A DNA stretch of 64,000 bases from Rippkaea orientalis PCC 8801. Lineage in GTDB: Bacteria > Cyanobacteriota > Cyanobacteriia > Cyanobacteriales > Microcystaceae. Location: positions 3,876,097 to 3,940,096 of the forward strand of contig NC_011726.1 of assembly GCF_000021805.1 (NCBI RefSeq), written 5' to 3'. The notes under the pieces are model-generated. The model had not been told where the DNA came from and made no database searches. It saw nothing but the letters and a program-made list of their open reading frames with translations. The translations under genes were made by a program, and so were the position numbers. Below are positions 26,795-36,335 of this stretch, piece by piece. The number at the start of each line of letters is the position of its first letter. The first letter of the stretch is position 1.

Positions 26795-27175
26795 ATGAAA
26801 TTCCCCACTTTTAGTGATCATCCCTCAATTTCCTTAGAACAAAATTGGAAACGTGAATTACACTACCAATATCCTAGACACATGCGCTTACAACCTCCTT
26901 CTTTGTCCCGAAAACATCCCGATATTACTCTTAATCATTCCTCCCTATCTTCTCAAGTTAATGGTCCCCCTAAAACAACGAAAGACTCTATTAATCAAAG
27001 CTGTCCCATTCCCTTGAAACAACCTAGCAAAGTTGTGAGTAACAGTCTGACGAAAACTCATATAGAAAATATTCGTCGTAATCTAGAACGTCGCTTAGAA
27101 ATTGCCAAAACCCAAGGTAATGATCACTTAATTGGATTATTAGAACAAGAGTCTCAATATTTGTTGACTCTTTAG
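26795..27175 (+). CDS. conserved small cyanobacterial protein
   Basis: A 126-residue product starting MKFPTFSDHPSISLEQNW. The N-terminal two thirds are low in structure and rich in Pro, Ser and Lys. The C-terminus is a helix (IENIRRNLERRLEIAKTQGN, then HLIGLLEQESQYL) with a pattern I have seen in many short cyanobacterial proteins. An upstream in-frame ATG at 26762 is less likely because its leader is not conserved-looking. No function can be assigned. Confidence 0.6.
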   Translation: MKFPTFSDHPSISLEQNWKRELHYQYPRHMRLQPPSLSRKHPDITLNHSSLSSQVNGPPKTTKDSINQSCPIPLKQPSKVVSNSLTKTHIENIRRNLERRLEIAKTQGNDHLIGLLEQESQYLLTL

Positions 27176-27224
27176 AACAACAGTTAATAGTGAATAGTTG
27201 ATGCTGGATAATTAAGTTCCTTGA

Positions 27225-28571
27225 TTAATTGTTCATTAAAGGACTGGTATAAGCATTAAATCCAGCGTTATTGAGAGAGGTTATTGCATTCAATTCATTT
27301 TGTACCCAATAATTGCTTCCAAGGCGAATAAACTGCTGTTGCTGTCCGGTAGTAATAATAGCAATCACAGGGATTTTAGCCTGATTTTTATCTCCTGAAT
27401 GTTCTTGAAGAATCCCTCTTAAACTACTCTGAGAAACTCTATCCAGTGCTTGCTGAGGACTTAATCTAACCATAATCATTCGTAATTTATCTATGGTTTC
27501 AGCATCTTCAACAATTAATTGCACTTTATCATCTCTGCGGTCAACTTTTCCCCAAACAATGAGACGTGCATCTTCAACCAGTAAATCATAAATTTTTTCG
27601 TAAGCATCCGAAAAAACTACAGCTTCTAATTGTCCTGAAATATCTTCTAAGGTCAAAAATGCCATATTTTTACCTTGTTTAGTGACAATTTTTTTGATAG
27701 TATTAACCATCACAACAGCACTAATTTTCTGTTTAGATTTTTGCTCTTCTAACTCACTTAAATTAATTGGAGAAAGTATTGCCGCCGCTTTTTTGATGGA
27801 TTTTAAAGGATGTTCAGAAACATAAAATCCTAAATGTTCTTTCTCTAATTTTAATCTTTCGGGTAAAGGAAAATCCGCAACAGCAGGAGAACTCGGAGCC
27901 TGTTCAAAGTCAGAATTACTAGCTCCATTTTGCGAGGTGCTATTGCCTACTAAATCAAATAAATTCAGTTGACCACTTTCTTTTTCTTTGGCTCTTTTTT
28001 GCGCCCAAGCTGTTACTAATTCAATATCATTAATTAATTGCTTTCTATTATTTTGAACCTTGTCAAAAGCTCCACAATAAATTAACGTTTCTAAAGCTCT
28101 TTTATTAACAACACGCAAATCAACTCTACTACAAAAGTCTGCTAAAGAGGTAAAATTTCCCTCGTCTTCTCGCGCTTTAAGAATATTATCAATGGCACCT
28201 TCTCCTAAATTTTTAACTGCCGACAATCCGAACAGAATATGCTCACCAACAGGCGTAAAATGTTTCTGAGAACGGTTAATATCAGGGGGTTCGACTTCAA
28301 TCCCCATTTTCTGACAATTTTCTCGATACTTTTCTACCTTATCTTGATTATCACTGCTGGCTGTCAACAAAGCTGTCATATATTCCACAGGATAATTGGC
28401 TTTTAAATAAGCCGTTTGATAGGTAACATACGCATAGGCTGTTGAGTGAGACTTATTGAAACAATTAGAAGCAATTGACCCATTGGCTAATAAAAAATTA
28501 TGATCTTGAGCAACCCCAATATCATAAACAAACTGTTTTCCTAACGACCTATAACTAACAATTTTAACCAT
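27225..28571 (-). CDS. dnaE: DNA polymerase III alpha subunit C-terminal part with split intein (DnaE-C)
   Basis: This gene carries the C-terminal half of the cyanobacterial split DnaE. Residues 1-36 are the C-intein: [20 protein letters not shown], the DHNFLLANG block and SIASN ending in catalytic Asn36. Cys37 (in NCFNKSHS) is the +1 nucleophile. The C-extein follows: [20 protein letters not shown] is the polymerase segment where the split occurs, then a helix-hairpin-helix, an OB-fold ([20 protein letters not shown]) and the C-terminal part. The partner dnaE-N, with the polymerase active site and N-intein, is not in this window. The two products should join by protein trans-splicing to form the replicative polymerase subunit. 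The 448-residue gene is intact. Confidence 0.98.
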   Translation of the reverse strand: MVKIVSYRSLGKQFVYDIGVAQDHNFLLANGSIASNCFNKSHSTAYAYVTYQTAYLKANYPVEYMTALLTASSDNQDKVEKYRENCQKMGIEVEPPDINRSQKHFTPVGEHILFGLSAVKNLGEGAIDNILKAREDEGNFTSLADFCSRVDLRVVNKRALETLIYCGAFDKVQNNRKQLINDIELVTAWAQKRAKEKESGQLNLFDLVGNSTSQNGASNSDFEQAPSSPAVADFPLPERLKLEKEHLGFYVSEHPLKSIKKAAAILSPINLSELEEQKSKQKISAVVMVNTIKKIVTKQGKNMAFLTLEDISGQLEAVVFSDAYEKIYDLLVEDARLIVWGKVDRRDDKVQLIVEDAETIDKLRMIMVRLSPQQALDRVSQSSLRGILQEHSGDKNQAKIPVIAIITTGQQQQFIRLGSNYWVQNELNAITSLNNAGFNAYTSPLMNN

Positions 28572-28611
28572 TGTGTTTCAACCTATGATATTCTAAAATT
28601 TAGCAGAAAGC

Positions 28612-29607
28612 TTGACTCAAAAAATGTACCTAGCTATCGTCATTATTAACTATCGTACCCCCCATTTGGTGATTGACTGCTTGGCATCACTAGAAGATCA
28701 AATAGACGTGACGCAACACTGTGTCATATTAGTGGATAACGACTCAGGAGACGAATCCGTTTCTATTCTAGAACAGACAATTGTTGACCATCAATGGAAT
28801 GATTGGGTTCATTTGATTGCTTCTCCCGTTAATGGGGGGTTTTCTGCGGGAAATAACCTTGGAATTAAAGCAATTAACGCCCAAGCCTATTTACTGCTCA
28901 ATAGTGATACCATTGTTAGACCAGGAGCGATCGCTTCCTTGCTCAAAGCATTAGAACAACATCCCGAAGCAGGATTAATTAGTCCTCGCTTAGAATGGCC
29001 TGATGGAACCCCTCAAATTAGCTGTTTTCGAGATCATTCCTTCGTGAGTGAATTAATCAATGCAGCAGCCACCGGTCTAATTACTACTCTATTTTCTCCC
29101 TATAATGTACCAATTCCAGTTTTAGATAGTCCTTTTGAACCGCAATGGACGAGTTTTGCCTGTGTTTTAATCCGTCGAGAGGTCATTGAACAAATTGGCT
29201 TGATGGATGAAGGCTATTTCATGTATTTTGATGATATTGATTACTGTCGCCGTGCTAGAAAAGCCGGGTGGAAAGTGTTACATTGGCCTGACGCTCATGT
29301 GGTGCATTTAAGAGGAGGAAGTGGGTCTGTAAAATCTGATTTAGCACAGCGCAAACGCCCTCGTTCCTATCTCTATGCTTCCCGTTCTCGCTATTTTGCT
29401 AAGTTTTATGGAATCGTCGGATTATGGATAGCTAATCTATTTTGGTTAATGGGAAGAAGTGTGTCTTTAATCAGAGAATTAATGGGGCAACGTTCGACTC
29501 ATATTTGTGACTATGCAGCGCAAGATATTTGGATGAATTGGCATAATCCTTTACAGCTACCAACATTACCCACCAGCAGCAAAATTAATCATGAACAAAC
29601 TTCCTGA
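28612..29607 (+). CDS. glycosyltransferase family 2
   Basis: A 331-residue GT2 enzyme. The GT-A fold begins LAIVIINYRTPHLVIDCLAS, followed by VDNDSGDES (nucleotide-binding acidic residues), NGGFSAGNNLGI and LLLNSDTIV (DxD-like SDT). EGYFMYFDDIDYCRRARKAGW is the acceptor-side signature of rhamnosyl- or mannosyl-type family members. It likely adds sugars to surface polysaccharide or glycolipid. The first codon at 28612 is TTG; an in-frame ATG follows at 28624. It overlaps the sulfotransferase gene by 17 bases, so the two are co-expressed. Confidence 0.88.
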   Translation: MTQKMYLAIVIINYRTPHLVIDCLASLEDQIDVTQHCVILVDNDSGDESVSILEQTIVDHQWNDWVHLIASPVNGGFSAGNNLGIKAINAQAYLLLNSDTIVRPGAIASLLKALEQHPEAGLISPRLEWPDGTPQISCFRDHSFVSELINAAATGLITTLFSPYNVPIPVLDSPFEPQWTSFACVLIRREVIEQIGLMDEGYFMYFDDIDYCRRARKAGWKVLHWPDAHVVHLRGGSGSVKSDLAQRKRPRSYLYASRSRYFAKFYGIVGLWIANLFWLMGRSVSLIRELMGQRSTHICDYAAQDIWMNWHNPLQLPTLPTSSKINHEQTS

Positions 29608-30469
29608 TTTTATCATTATTGGTGCCATGAAATGCGCTACCAGTTCGCTCCACGAACAATTGGCACAACAACCCGGTATCTTCATGAGTGAATTGAAAGA
29701 ACCGAATTTTTTTAGTAATGATGAGCAATATGCTAAAGGAATGGATTGGTATTTATCCCATTTTCAGGATGCTTCTCCTAATGATCTTTGTGGTGAATCG
29801 AGTACCCATTATACCAAACTTCCTACCTATCCCCAGACTATTGAACGGTTGCAAAAATATTTGCCTCAAGCTAAATTTATTTATGTCATGCGTCACCCCA
29901 TTGATCGCTTGATTTCTCAGTATATTCATGAATGGAGTCAACGGGTTATTTCAGTTGATATCAATCAAGCAATTTATCAGCATCCAGAACTCATTGAATA
30001 TAGTCTTTATACAAAACAACTAACACCCTATTTTGAAGCCTTTGAACAAGAAAAAGTTCTCCCTGTATTTTTTGAAGGAATGTTAACCAATTCTCAAGAA
30101 GAATTGGAAAGAATTTGTCAATTTATTGGCTATAAAAGTCAAGCAAAATGGGATAATGAACTAGCCGCGAGCAATGTTTCTAATCAACGGATGATTAAAA
30201 GTAAATGGCGGGATCTCCTAGTAGAAACCCCGGGATTAAAACAACTCAGACGCTGGTTTATTCCTAAAGGTTTTCGTGATTGGGTAAAAACGTTTTGGAC
30301 TATCAAACAAAAACCAGAATTAAGTTCTGAAAATATCCACTATCTTGAAAATATTTTTAATGAAGATCTGGCAATTTTAGGAAACTGGTTAGGGATAGAA
30401 CTATCTTGTAATAATTTTAAACAAACGGCTAAACAAGTTTCCCCTAATTGGAATCAAGCAAAAAAATGA
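29591..30469 (+). CDS. sulfotransferase domain protein
   Basis: A 292-residue PAPS-dependent sulfotransferase. The 5'-phosphosulfate loop is IIGAMKCATSSLHEQL (residues ~8-23), and the 3'-phosphate site is FIYVMRHPIDRLISQY (~95-110). These are the two canonical PAPS-binding motifs. Length and architecture fit the heparan-sulfate N-deacetylase-like and bacterial polysaccharide sulfotransferases. Overlap with the glycosyltransferase gene (start inside its last codons) suggests that the sugar added by that enzyme, or the chain it builds, gets sulfated (inference). Confidence 0.88.
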   Translation: MNKLPDFIIIGAMKCATSSLHEQLAQQPGIFMSELKEPNFFSNDEQYAKGMDWYLSHFQDASPNDLCGESSTHYTKLPTYPQTIERLQKYLPQAKFIYVMRHPIDRLISQYIHEWSQRVISVDINQAIYQHPELIEYSLYTKQLTPYFEAFEQEKVLPVFFEGMLTNSQEELERICQFIGYKSQAKWDNELAASNVSNQRMIKSKWRDLLVETPGLKQLRRWFIPKGFRDWVKTFWTIKQKPELSSENIHYLENIFNEDLAILGNWLGIELSCNNFKQTAKQVSPNWNQAKK

Positions 30470-30538
30470 GTTCTTCCTTTTGAGCTTGTTGATTACAATA
30501 GAATTATTGTCAATAACAACTTAAAAAAGAGGTTAAAG

Positions 30539-30943
30539 ATGTCAGTTCAAAGATGGACAGATGAAATGGTTGATGAATTAGCCTCAAGTGTCACTGAAGT
30601 TAAAGAGAGTGTGACTGAACTTAGAGAAAGTGTGACTGAACTTAGAGAGAGTGTGACTGAGGTTAAAGAAAGCATCACTGAACTCAGAGAAAGTGTGACT
30701 GAACTCAGAGAAAGTGTTGCTCAAACGAATGATAGTATTGATGGGTTAAGAGTTACCTCTCAAGCGTTATTACAAGTAGCAGCACAAACGCAACGCAGAA
30801 TGGATATGTTTGAAGAAGAAATGGAAGTAATGAAACAACGACACGCACAATACGAACAACGACAAGCAGAAAGTGATCAACGGTTTAATATTTTACTTGA
30901 AGAAGTCCGTTATTTAATTCGAGGTAATCAAAACGAGCCGTAA
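30539..30943 (+). CDS. coiled-coil protein with seven-residue repeats
   Basis: The 134-residue protein is nearly all helix. Residues ~18-60 are tandem heptads of the form TELRESV/TEVKESV, followed by a second coil (RRMDMFEEEMEVMKQRHAQY) and a tail. Positions a and d carry Val, Leu and Ile, as in a parallel coiled coil. Similar proteins are often annotated as DUF-type or methyl-accepting-like coils; no membrane segment is present. The RBS AAAGAGG lies just upstream of ATG 30541-like context. Function unknown; oligomerisation is likely. Confidence 0.75.
   Translation: MSVQRWTDEMVDELASSVTEVKESVTELRESVTELRESVTEVKESITELRESVTELRESVAQTNDSIDGLRVTSQALLQVAAQTQRRMDMFEEEMEVMKQRHAQYEQRQAESDQRFNILLEEVRYLIRGNQNEP
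30593..30718 (+). repeat. six tandem 21-bp repeats inside the coiled-coil gene
   Basis: Six units of 21 bases begin with ACTGAA/ACTGAG and end with AGTGTG, AGCATC or AGTGTT (30593, 30614, 30635, 30656, 30677, 30698). Each encodes one heptad, so copy-number changes keep the reading frame and register. Confidence 0.9.
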
Positions 30944-31041
30944 ATAATAAGTTATTCGTATCAGCTTAGTGATAAGATCTAAGACTTAGAGATTCTGTGG
31001 TGTGAGAATCTACACCTCAACCATAGTCAACAACAATTTAA

Positions 31042-32025
<984 letters not shown>

Positions 32026-32086
32026 TGTAAGCCAGCCCGACCTAGGCCATGAGGGCAACCCGCATTGACCTATCTAGAGGGCGTTC

Positions 32087-32101
32087 GGGGAACATTTCCC
32101 C
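32087..32101 (+). terminator. short stem-loop after por
   Basis: GGGGAA and TTCCCC form a perfect 6-bp stem with loop CAT, 62 bases after the por stop and 23 bases before the end of the convergent small membrane gene. A pyrimidine-rich tract (CTTCTCCCTCTCCC) follows. It could serve as a weak terminator. Confidence 0.35.
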
Positions 32102-32123
32102 TTCTCCCTCTCCCTTAAGGGTG

Positions 32124-32318
32124 TCAATCTAATCTTTCTAATCTTTGGAATCCTTCAACATGAGTTTTAAAGCCAGTTTGATTCTTCTGTGGCGAGTAAT
32201 AGGCAATGACGCATAGCGGTAACGCAAGGGTCAAGAGGGCAATGATTGTTCCAACAACGTAAGCCCACCTATTAGACGGAGGCTCTGAAACCTTCCCTGA
32301 AGGGGTACTAGATTCCAT
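32124..32318 (-). CDS. small single-pass membrane protein
   Basis: A 64-residue protein: a short N-terminal Ser/Pro-rich tail, one transmembrane helix (WAYVVGTIIALLTLALPLCVIAYY) and a soluble C-terminus. No domain is known. Codon use looks native. It is convergent with por and divergent from the HEAT-repeat gene. Small proteins of this kind are frequent in thylakoid membranes, but no such role is shown. Confidence 0.65.
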   Translation of the reverse strand: MESSTPSGKVSEPPSNRWAYVVGTIIALLTLALPLCVIAYYSPQKNQTGFKTHVEGFQRLERLD

Positions 32319-32516
32319 AAATAAGGATTGATTAACCTGAACTCAACAATTGATTTGATATAAGAGGCTTTAATGATCACCTCGCTACTTCTATTGTAAT
32401 GATTTTTTGGGGAGAGTTACCATCTGGAGTCAAGTCTCTCAATTAATCTTCATTAAGTATAAGACAAGACACCCGAAAACTGCTTAAATAGTTGAGAATG
32501 GCCTATTCTAAGAACT

Positions 32517-33266
32517 ATGCACGACGATGACCTCAGCGCAATGGAGACGGCAGATCAGTTTGATGACCCGTTAGACCACTTAGAATCAGCAGACTCCACC
32601 ACTGCCCCTCCTGATCCGGAGGCCATGTTGCCCCTGCTGACCGACTCAGAACCATCACAACGAATGGTGGCAGCCAGGGTATTTTGCGAACTGCAAGATG
32701 AACGGGCGATCGCACCCCTGATTACCTTATTACAAGATGTGTGTCCCCTAGTGCGAGTTAGTGCGGCCTACGCTTTGGGGAAAAATATCAACACGGAAGC
32801 CGTCACAGCCCTCATTGAACTCCTTGAGACTGACTGGAACGGTTATGTCCGCAAAGGCATTGTTTGGTCTTTGGGCAATTGTGGCGATCGCCGGGCAGTG
32901 CCTCCCCTCATCCATGCTCTCAAAACTGATATTTCTGCTGTCCGTCTCTGGTCTGCCAGTAGCTTAGCCCAAATTGCTAAGCTACAATACGAAGATGTGA
33001 TTGCAGCCCTTCCCCCTTTGATTGAAGGGTTAAGGCGGGATACCGTGGCCGCTGTTCGCAGTAACTGCGCTTGGGCGATCGGACAACTGTGCCGAGAATT
33101 GCCCTCGAATGTGGTCTATGCAACGGCGATCGATGCTTTAATCGAAGCCTTGGCTGAAGATGAAGATCTCGGCGTTAAAGACGATGCTAGGAGTGCCTTA
33201 CTGCGGGTGGGTGATCCTAGGGGACTGCAAATGATTGAAGAACTTGAACTTGAGGGACTCATTTGA
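32517..33266 (+). CDS. HEAT-repeat (PBS-lyase-like) protein
   Basis: The 249-residue protein has an acidic unstructured N-terminus (~40 residues) and then about five HEAT/PBS-lyase repeats, for example DERAIAPLITLLQDVCPLVR and RRAVPPLIHALKTDISAVR. Repeats of this type occur in phycobilin lyase subunits CpcE/F and in the IscA-interacting protein IaiH of cyanobacteria; overall length and the absence of lyase-specific residues make an IaiH-like scaffold more likely than a lyase (inference). Its stop overlaps the start codon of ubiX by two bases, so the two genes are translationally coupled. Confidence 0.8.
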   Translation: MHDDDLSAMETADQFDDPLDHLESADSTTAPPDPEAMLPLLTDSEPSQRMVAARVFCELQDERAIAPLITLLQDVCPLVRVSAAYALGKNINTEAVTALIELLETDWNGYVRKGIVWSLGNCGDRRAVPPLIHALKTDISAVRLWSASSLAQIAKLQYEDVIAALPPLIEGLRRDTVAAVRSNCAWAIGQLCRELPSNVVYATAIDALIEALAEDEDLGVKDDARSALLRVGDPRGLQMIEELELEGLI

Positions 33267-33961
33267 AGAAGTCAGAAGTCAGAAGTCAGAAGTCAGAAAT
33301 CAAATTGAGGCAAGAAGACGCTCAATTTCAACATTCCCCAATTAAACCGTTAATTTTGGGAGTTAGTGGCGCATCGGGTCTAATTTATGCCGTTCGTGCC
33401 CTCAAGTTTCTCCTAGAAGCGGACTATACTATTGAATTAGTAGCCTCGAAAGCGACTTACATGGTCTGGCAAGCCGAACAAGCCATCAGAATGCCCCCTG
33501 AACCCGACGAACAAGCTCTATTTTGGCGCGAACAAGCGGGAGTTTCGACTCAGGGTAAACTTCACTGTCACCGTTGGGGCGATGTGGGGGCAACTATCGC
33601 CAGTGGCTCGTTTCGGACATTGGGAATGATTATTCTGCCCTGTAGCATGAGTACGGTAGCGAAGTTAGCGACGGGTTTAAGTTCAGATTTGCTCGAACGC
33701 GCTGCCGATGTTCAAATTAAGGAAGGTCGTCCCCTGGTTATCGTTCCCCGTGAAACGCCCTTGAGTTTGATTCATCTGCGAAATTTGACCACTTTGGCGG
33801 AAACGGGGGTGAGAATTGTTCCGGCTATTCCAGCTTGGTATCATAATCCCCAAACTATCGAGGATTTAGTGGATTTTGTTGTGGCTCGTACTTTAGATCA
33901 ATTGGACATTGATTGTATTCCCCTCAACCGTTGGCAAGGTCATAATAGAGGTGAGAATTGA
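33263..33961 (+). CDS. ubiX: flavin prenyltransferase UbiX
   Basis: UbiX makes prenylated FMN, the cofactor of UbiD-type decarboxylases. The protein contains ILGVSGASGLIYAVRALKFL (flavin-phosphate loop), TIASGSFRTLGMIILPCSMST and RPLVIVPRETPLSLIHLRNL, all signatures of the family. The open frame starts at TTG 33263, which overlaps the HEAT gene stop (TTGA); the first ~17 codons come from a seven-base repeat and are unlike UbiX, so TTG 33305 or initiation nearby may be the real start. No ATG is available upstream of the conserved core. No ubiD is in the window. Confidence 0.9.
   Translation: MKKSEVRSQKSEIKLRQEDAQFQHSPIKPLILGVSGASGLIYAVRALKFLLEADYTIELVASKATYMVWQAEQAIRMPPEPDEQALFWREQAGVSTQGKLHCHRWGDVGATIASGSFRTLGMIILPCSMSTVAKLATGLSSDLLERAADVQIKEGRPLVIVPRETPLSLIHLRNLTTLAETGVRIVPAIPAWYHNPQTIEDLVDFVVARTLDQLDIDCIPLNRWQGHNRGEN
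33271..33298 (+). repeat. four tandem GTCAGAA heptamers at the ubiX 5' end
   Basis: GTCAGAA repeats exactly four times (33271-33298) just inside the TTG-started ubiX frame. The unit length is not a multiple of three, so slippage would change the frame of any protein that starts upstream of it. Confidence 0.9.
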
Positions 33962-34167
33962 CCATCGGATTATTCGAGTGTCAGATGCAGTTTCAATAGA
34001 GCATCAGCTAACTGCATTAATTCCTTGTTTAACAAGAACAATCGTCGTTAGTTCAGATTTATATAAATTTATCTTTAAATTTCGATGACTAATCTGAGGA
34101 ACTAAGCTAAGCTAGTAGTCGTCTAAGGATAATTTACTCAATAAGCTGGAGTGAGGTTATCGTGTTT

Positions 34168-34743
34168 ATGAATAAGTCTCGAATCGTTGCAGGATTAGCT
34201 TTGGCTGCTTCTTTATCAGCCGTGTCTGTTGCTCCTGCTCAAGCAGAATCTCCTGATAAAGAGGTTCTTATGGCTCAACTACGGGGTCATACCATTGAAG
34301 ATCCCATCGAAGTCATCTCACAAGACTGGTTAAAGTTCAGGTTTGAAGACTATGCCATTGGTCGCATCAGAGGTGTAACCGGAGATGTGGCTCAAGTTGA
34401 AACCATTGCTCCGCGCTATGTCAAAATTGGTGATAGCGATGTTTGGCGTATTACCACTCGGATGCCTAAACGCTGGCCAACCCTAGTTCCTGGTGCTGAT
34501 GTTATCATGAAAGTGGTTGATGGCGAATGGGTCATTGTCAGTGACAAGAAACAGGATCTCAATGTACTTTACGCTTACGCAATGCCTCAGTGGGTTTCTC
34601 GCTTGGATCTCAAAGAGGTTAAGCTCATTGAAAGAACAGCGATCGACTGGAGTCGTCCCGATGTTAGTCTTCCTCCTTTAGCTCCTGGTACGGCTGTCAT
34701 TGAGCCCGCTCCAGAACCAGCCCCCGTTCCAGGCCTGTGGTAA
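34168..34743 (+). CDS. exported protein of unknown function
   Basis: A 191-residue protein with a Sec signal peptide (MNKSRIVAGLALAASLSAVSV, with cleavage after APAQA). The mature part is beta-rich, contains FRFEDYAIGRIRGVTGDVAQ and ends in a Pro/Glu/Ala tail (PAPEPAPVPGLW). GAGG at 34153-34156 lies 11 bases from ATG 34168 and 5 from an in-frame GTG at 34162. No known domain; similar short exported proteins occur widely in cyanobacteria. It is probably periplasmic. Confidence 0.75.
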   Translation: MNKSRIVAGLALAASLSAVSVAPAQAESPDKEVLMAQLRGHTIEDPIEVISQDWLKFRFEDYAIGRIRGVTGDVAQVETIAPRYVKIGDSDVWRITTRMPKRWPTLVPGADVIMKVVDGEWVIVSDKKQDLNVLYAYAMPQWVSRLDLKEVKLIERTAIDWSRPDVSLPPLAPGTAVIEPAPEPAPVPGLW

Positions 34744-35088
34744 TAGTTAAATTCTAACGGAATTTAGAGTATTTGGTGACAAGAGCATCTTCTATAAGAG
34801 TGAAACCTGTATCAAATTAAGCATTTTTAGAATAGCGATGCTGTCTATTATTGCCTTGGTTTCATCATGAAGCACAACAAAAACATAATTGTATTAACGA
34901 GCGTTACTCAATCAACAGAGAAGGGAGTAACGCTATTACTATTTCAGTGACGATGAGCTTGTCAAAAAAGTTCCTTACTCAAAAGCGCGTTTGACCTGAC
35001 GAGGTGACAAGGGGGTTAAAGTGTAGACAGGGTGTAGGTGTGGGGTGTAGTCTGTTAAAATTAGGGAAACAGTAACCGCATCTGTGCA
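34744..35088. other. intergenic region with one hairpin
   Basis: No gene is visible in these 345 bases. A 10-bp perfect inverted repeat (AGCGTTACTC at 34900-34909 and GAGTAACGCT at 34925-34934) could end the upstream transcript. A GT-rich run (GGGTGTAGGTGTGGGGTGTAG, ~35029-35049) resembles the run at 47153-47167. Confidence 0.5.
34900..34934 (+). terminator. inverted repeat, possible terminator
   Basis: Perfect 10-bp stem with a 15-base loop, 157 bases after the exported-protein gene. It is followed by ATTACTATTTCAG rather than a pure T-run, so its role is uncertain. Confidence 0.4.
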
Positions 35089-35832
35089 ATGGCAACTACC
35101 CTGAGAAACCCTGATACTGCCTTAGCTATAATCGAAACAGCATTACCCATTGCTCCCCAACCCTATACTATCAGCGATCGCCCCACGGGATTAGTAATAG
35201 TCGATGTGATCAATGGTTTTTGTACCGTCGGTTATGGACCCTTAGCACCCCCAGAACCCGATGAACAAATTGCCACGATGGTGATAGAAAGCAATCGCCT
35301 TGCTAAACTATTTATAGAACGGGGTTGCCCTATTTTATTATTCCTAGATAGTCATGAACCAGGGAAACCTGAACCCCCCTATCCTCCCCATTGTGAACAG
35401 GGAACAGGAGAAGAAAAACTGGTAAGTGAACTCGAATGGTTAGAAAATCACCCTCAAGCAACGTTAATTAATAAAGATTGTATCAATGGATTTGTGGGTT
35501 CTATTGATATTAATAGTCAGCGTAACCTATTTTTAGAGTGGGTTCGTCAACATCAACTCCAAACTTTAATTGTGGTGGGAATTTGCACTGATATCTGCGT
35601 CATGGATTTTGTTATTACCCTGCTTTCTGTCCGCAATCATGACTTATTACCTACTTTAAAGGATGTGGTTGTCTATGATAAAGGTTGTGCCACTTATAAT
35701 CTTACCGCAGAAATGGTAACAGCCCTAGGTTTACCCAAAACCGCTATTCATCCCCAGAAAATTGCCCATCATATAGGATTGTATACAATGGCAGAACGAG
35801 GGGCTGTAATTGCTTCTGAAATTAGTTTTTAA
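35089..35832 (+). CDS. isochorismatase/nicotinamidase-family hydrolase
   Basis: A 247-residue cysteine hydrolase of the nicotinamidase fold. The catalytic triad is visible: Asp39 (VIVDVINGF), Lys129 (INKDCINGF) and Cys170 (ICTDICVMDF). The metal-site residues typical of nicotinamidases are also present as DSHEPGKPEPPYPPHC (Asp87, His89, His101). A nicotinamidase (PncA) role in NAD salvage is therefore possible, but related amidases hydrolyse other substrates. It is convergent with the DUF29 gene that ends 8 bases away. Confidence 0.85.
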   Translation: MATTLRNPDTALAIIETALPIAPQPYTISDRPTGLVIVDVINGFCTVGYGPLAPPEPDEQIATMVIESNRLAKLFIERGCPILLFLDSHEPGKPEPPYPPHCEQGTGEEKLVSELEWLENHPQATLINKDCINGFVGSIDINSQRNLFLEWVRQHQLQTLIVVGICTDICVMDFVITLLSVRNHDLLPTLKDVVVYDKGCATYNLTAEMVTALGLPKTAIHPQKIAHHIGLYTMAERGAVIASEISF

Positions 35833-35839
35833 TGTATTA

Positions 35840-36307
35840 TTAGGGAATAGGAAACCAATCATCGTCTAAGGCTTGTTCAGGGGTCACAAAAGGAGTCAAA
35901 GGGATTAATGATCGGTCAATTATTCCTTTTTTAGTAACAATTTTAATCGCATTTTTATAGCACTTTTCAAAATTGTCATAAAAGTAAGGTTTCAAGCTAG
36001 GACTATCAGCTAATCTCTCGTTTATTGAAATACGAAAAGTCGTAATTTCCATGATCCAATGATTAGCATTACGGTCTCTCTCTGATTCCCAGTAAGCTAA
36101 TTTCAGCAAATGTACTAAAATGTTAATTAACAGACTTTCGACTGCCCTTCGTTCACTTCTTCCCATGCTTTCTATTTCCTCGATTAAATTCTCTAAATCC
36201 ACAAAAGAGAACTTTTTTTGTTTAAGTTGTTGGGCTGTTTCTTCTAGCCAAAGGGCATAATCTTGCTCATACAAAACTGAGGAAAAAGGATAGGTTTTCG
36301 CTGTCAT
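35840..36307 (-). CDS. DUF29 family protein
   Basis: Second DUF29 member in the window. From ATG 36307 it reads MTAKTYPFSSVLYEQDYALW, then DLENLIEEIESMGRSERRAV and NHWIMEITTFRISIN, the family signature. It is 155 residues long. The longer frame from 36343 overlaps the preceding oxidoreductase gene and adds a non-conserved leader, so 36307 is preferred; GGGAG lies ~9 bases upstream. It shares an operon-like arrangement with the oxidoreductase. Function unknown. Confidence 0.85.
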   Translation of the reverse strand: MTAKTYPFSSVLYEQDYALWLEETAQQLKQKKFSFVDLENLIEEIESMGRSERRAVESLLINILVHLLKLAYWESERDRNANHWIMEITTFRISINERLADSPSLKPYFYDNFEKCYKNAIKIVTKKGIIDRSLIPLTPFVTPEQALDDDWFPIP

Positions 36308-36335
36308 TATGTTTTTCTCCCATAAAAGTCTTAAA

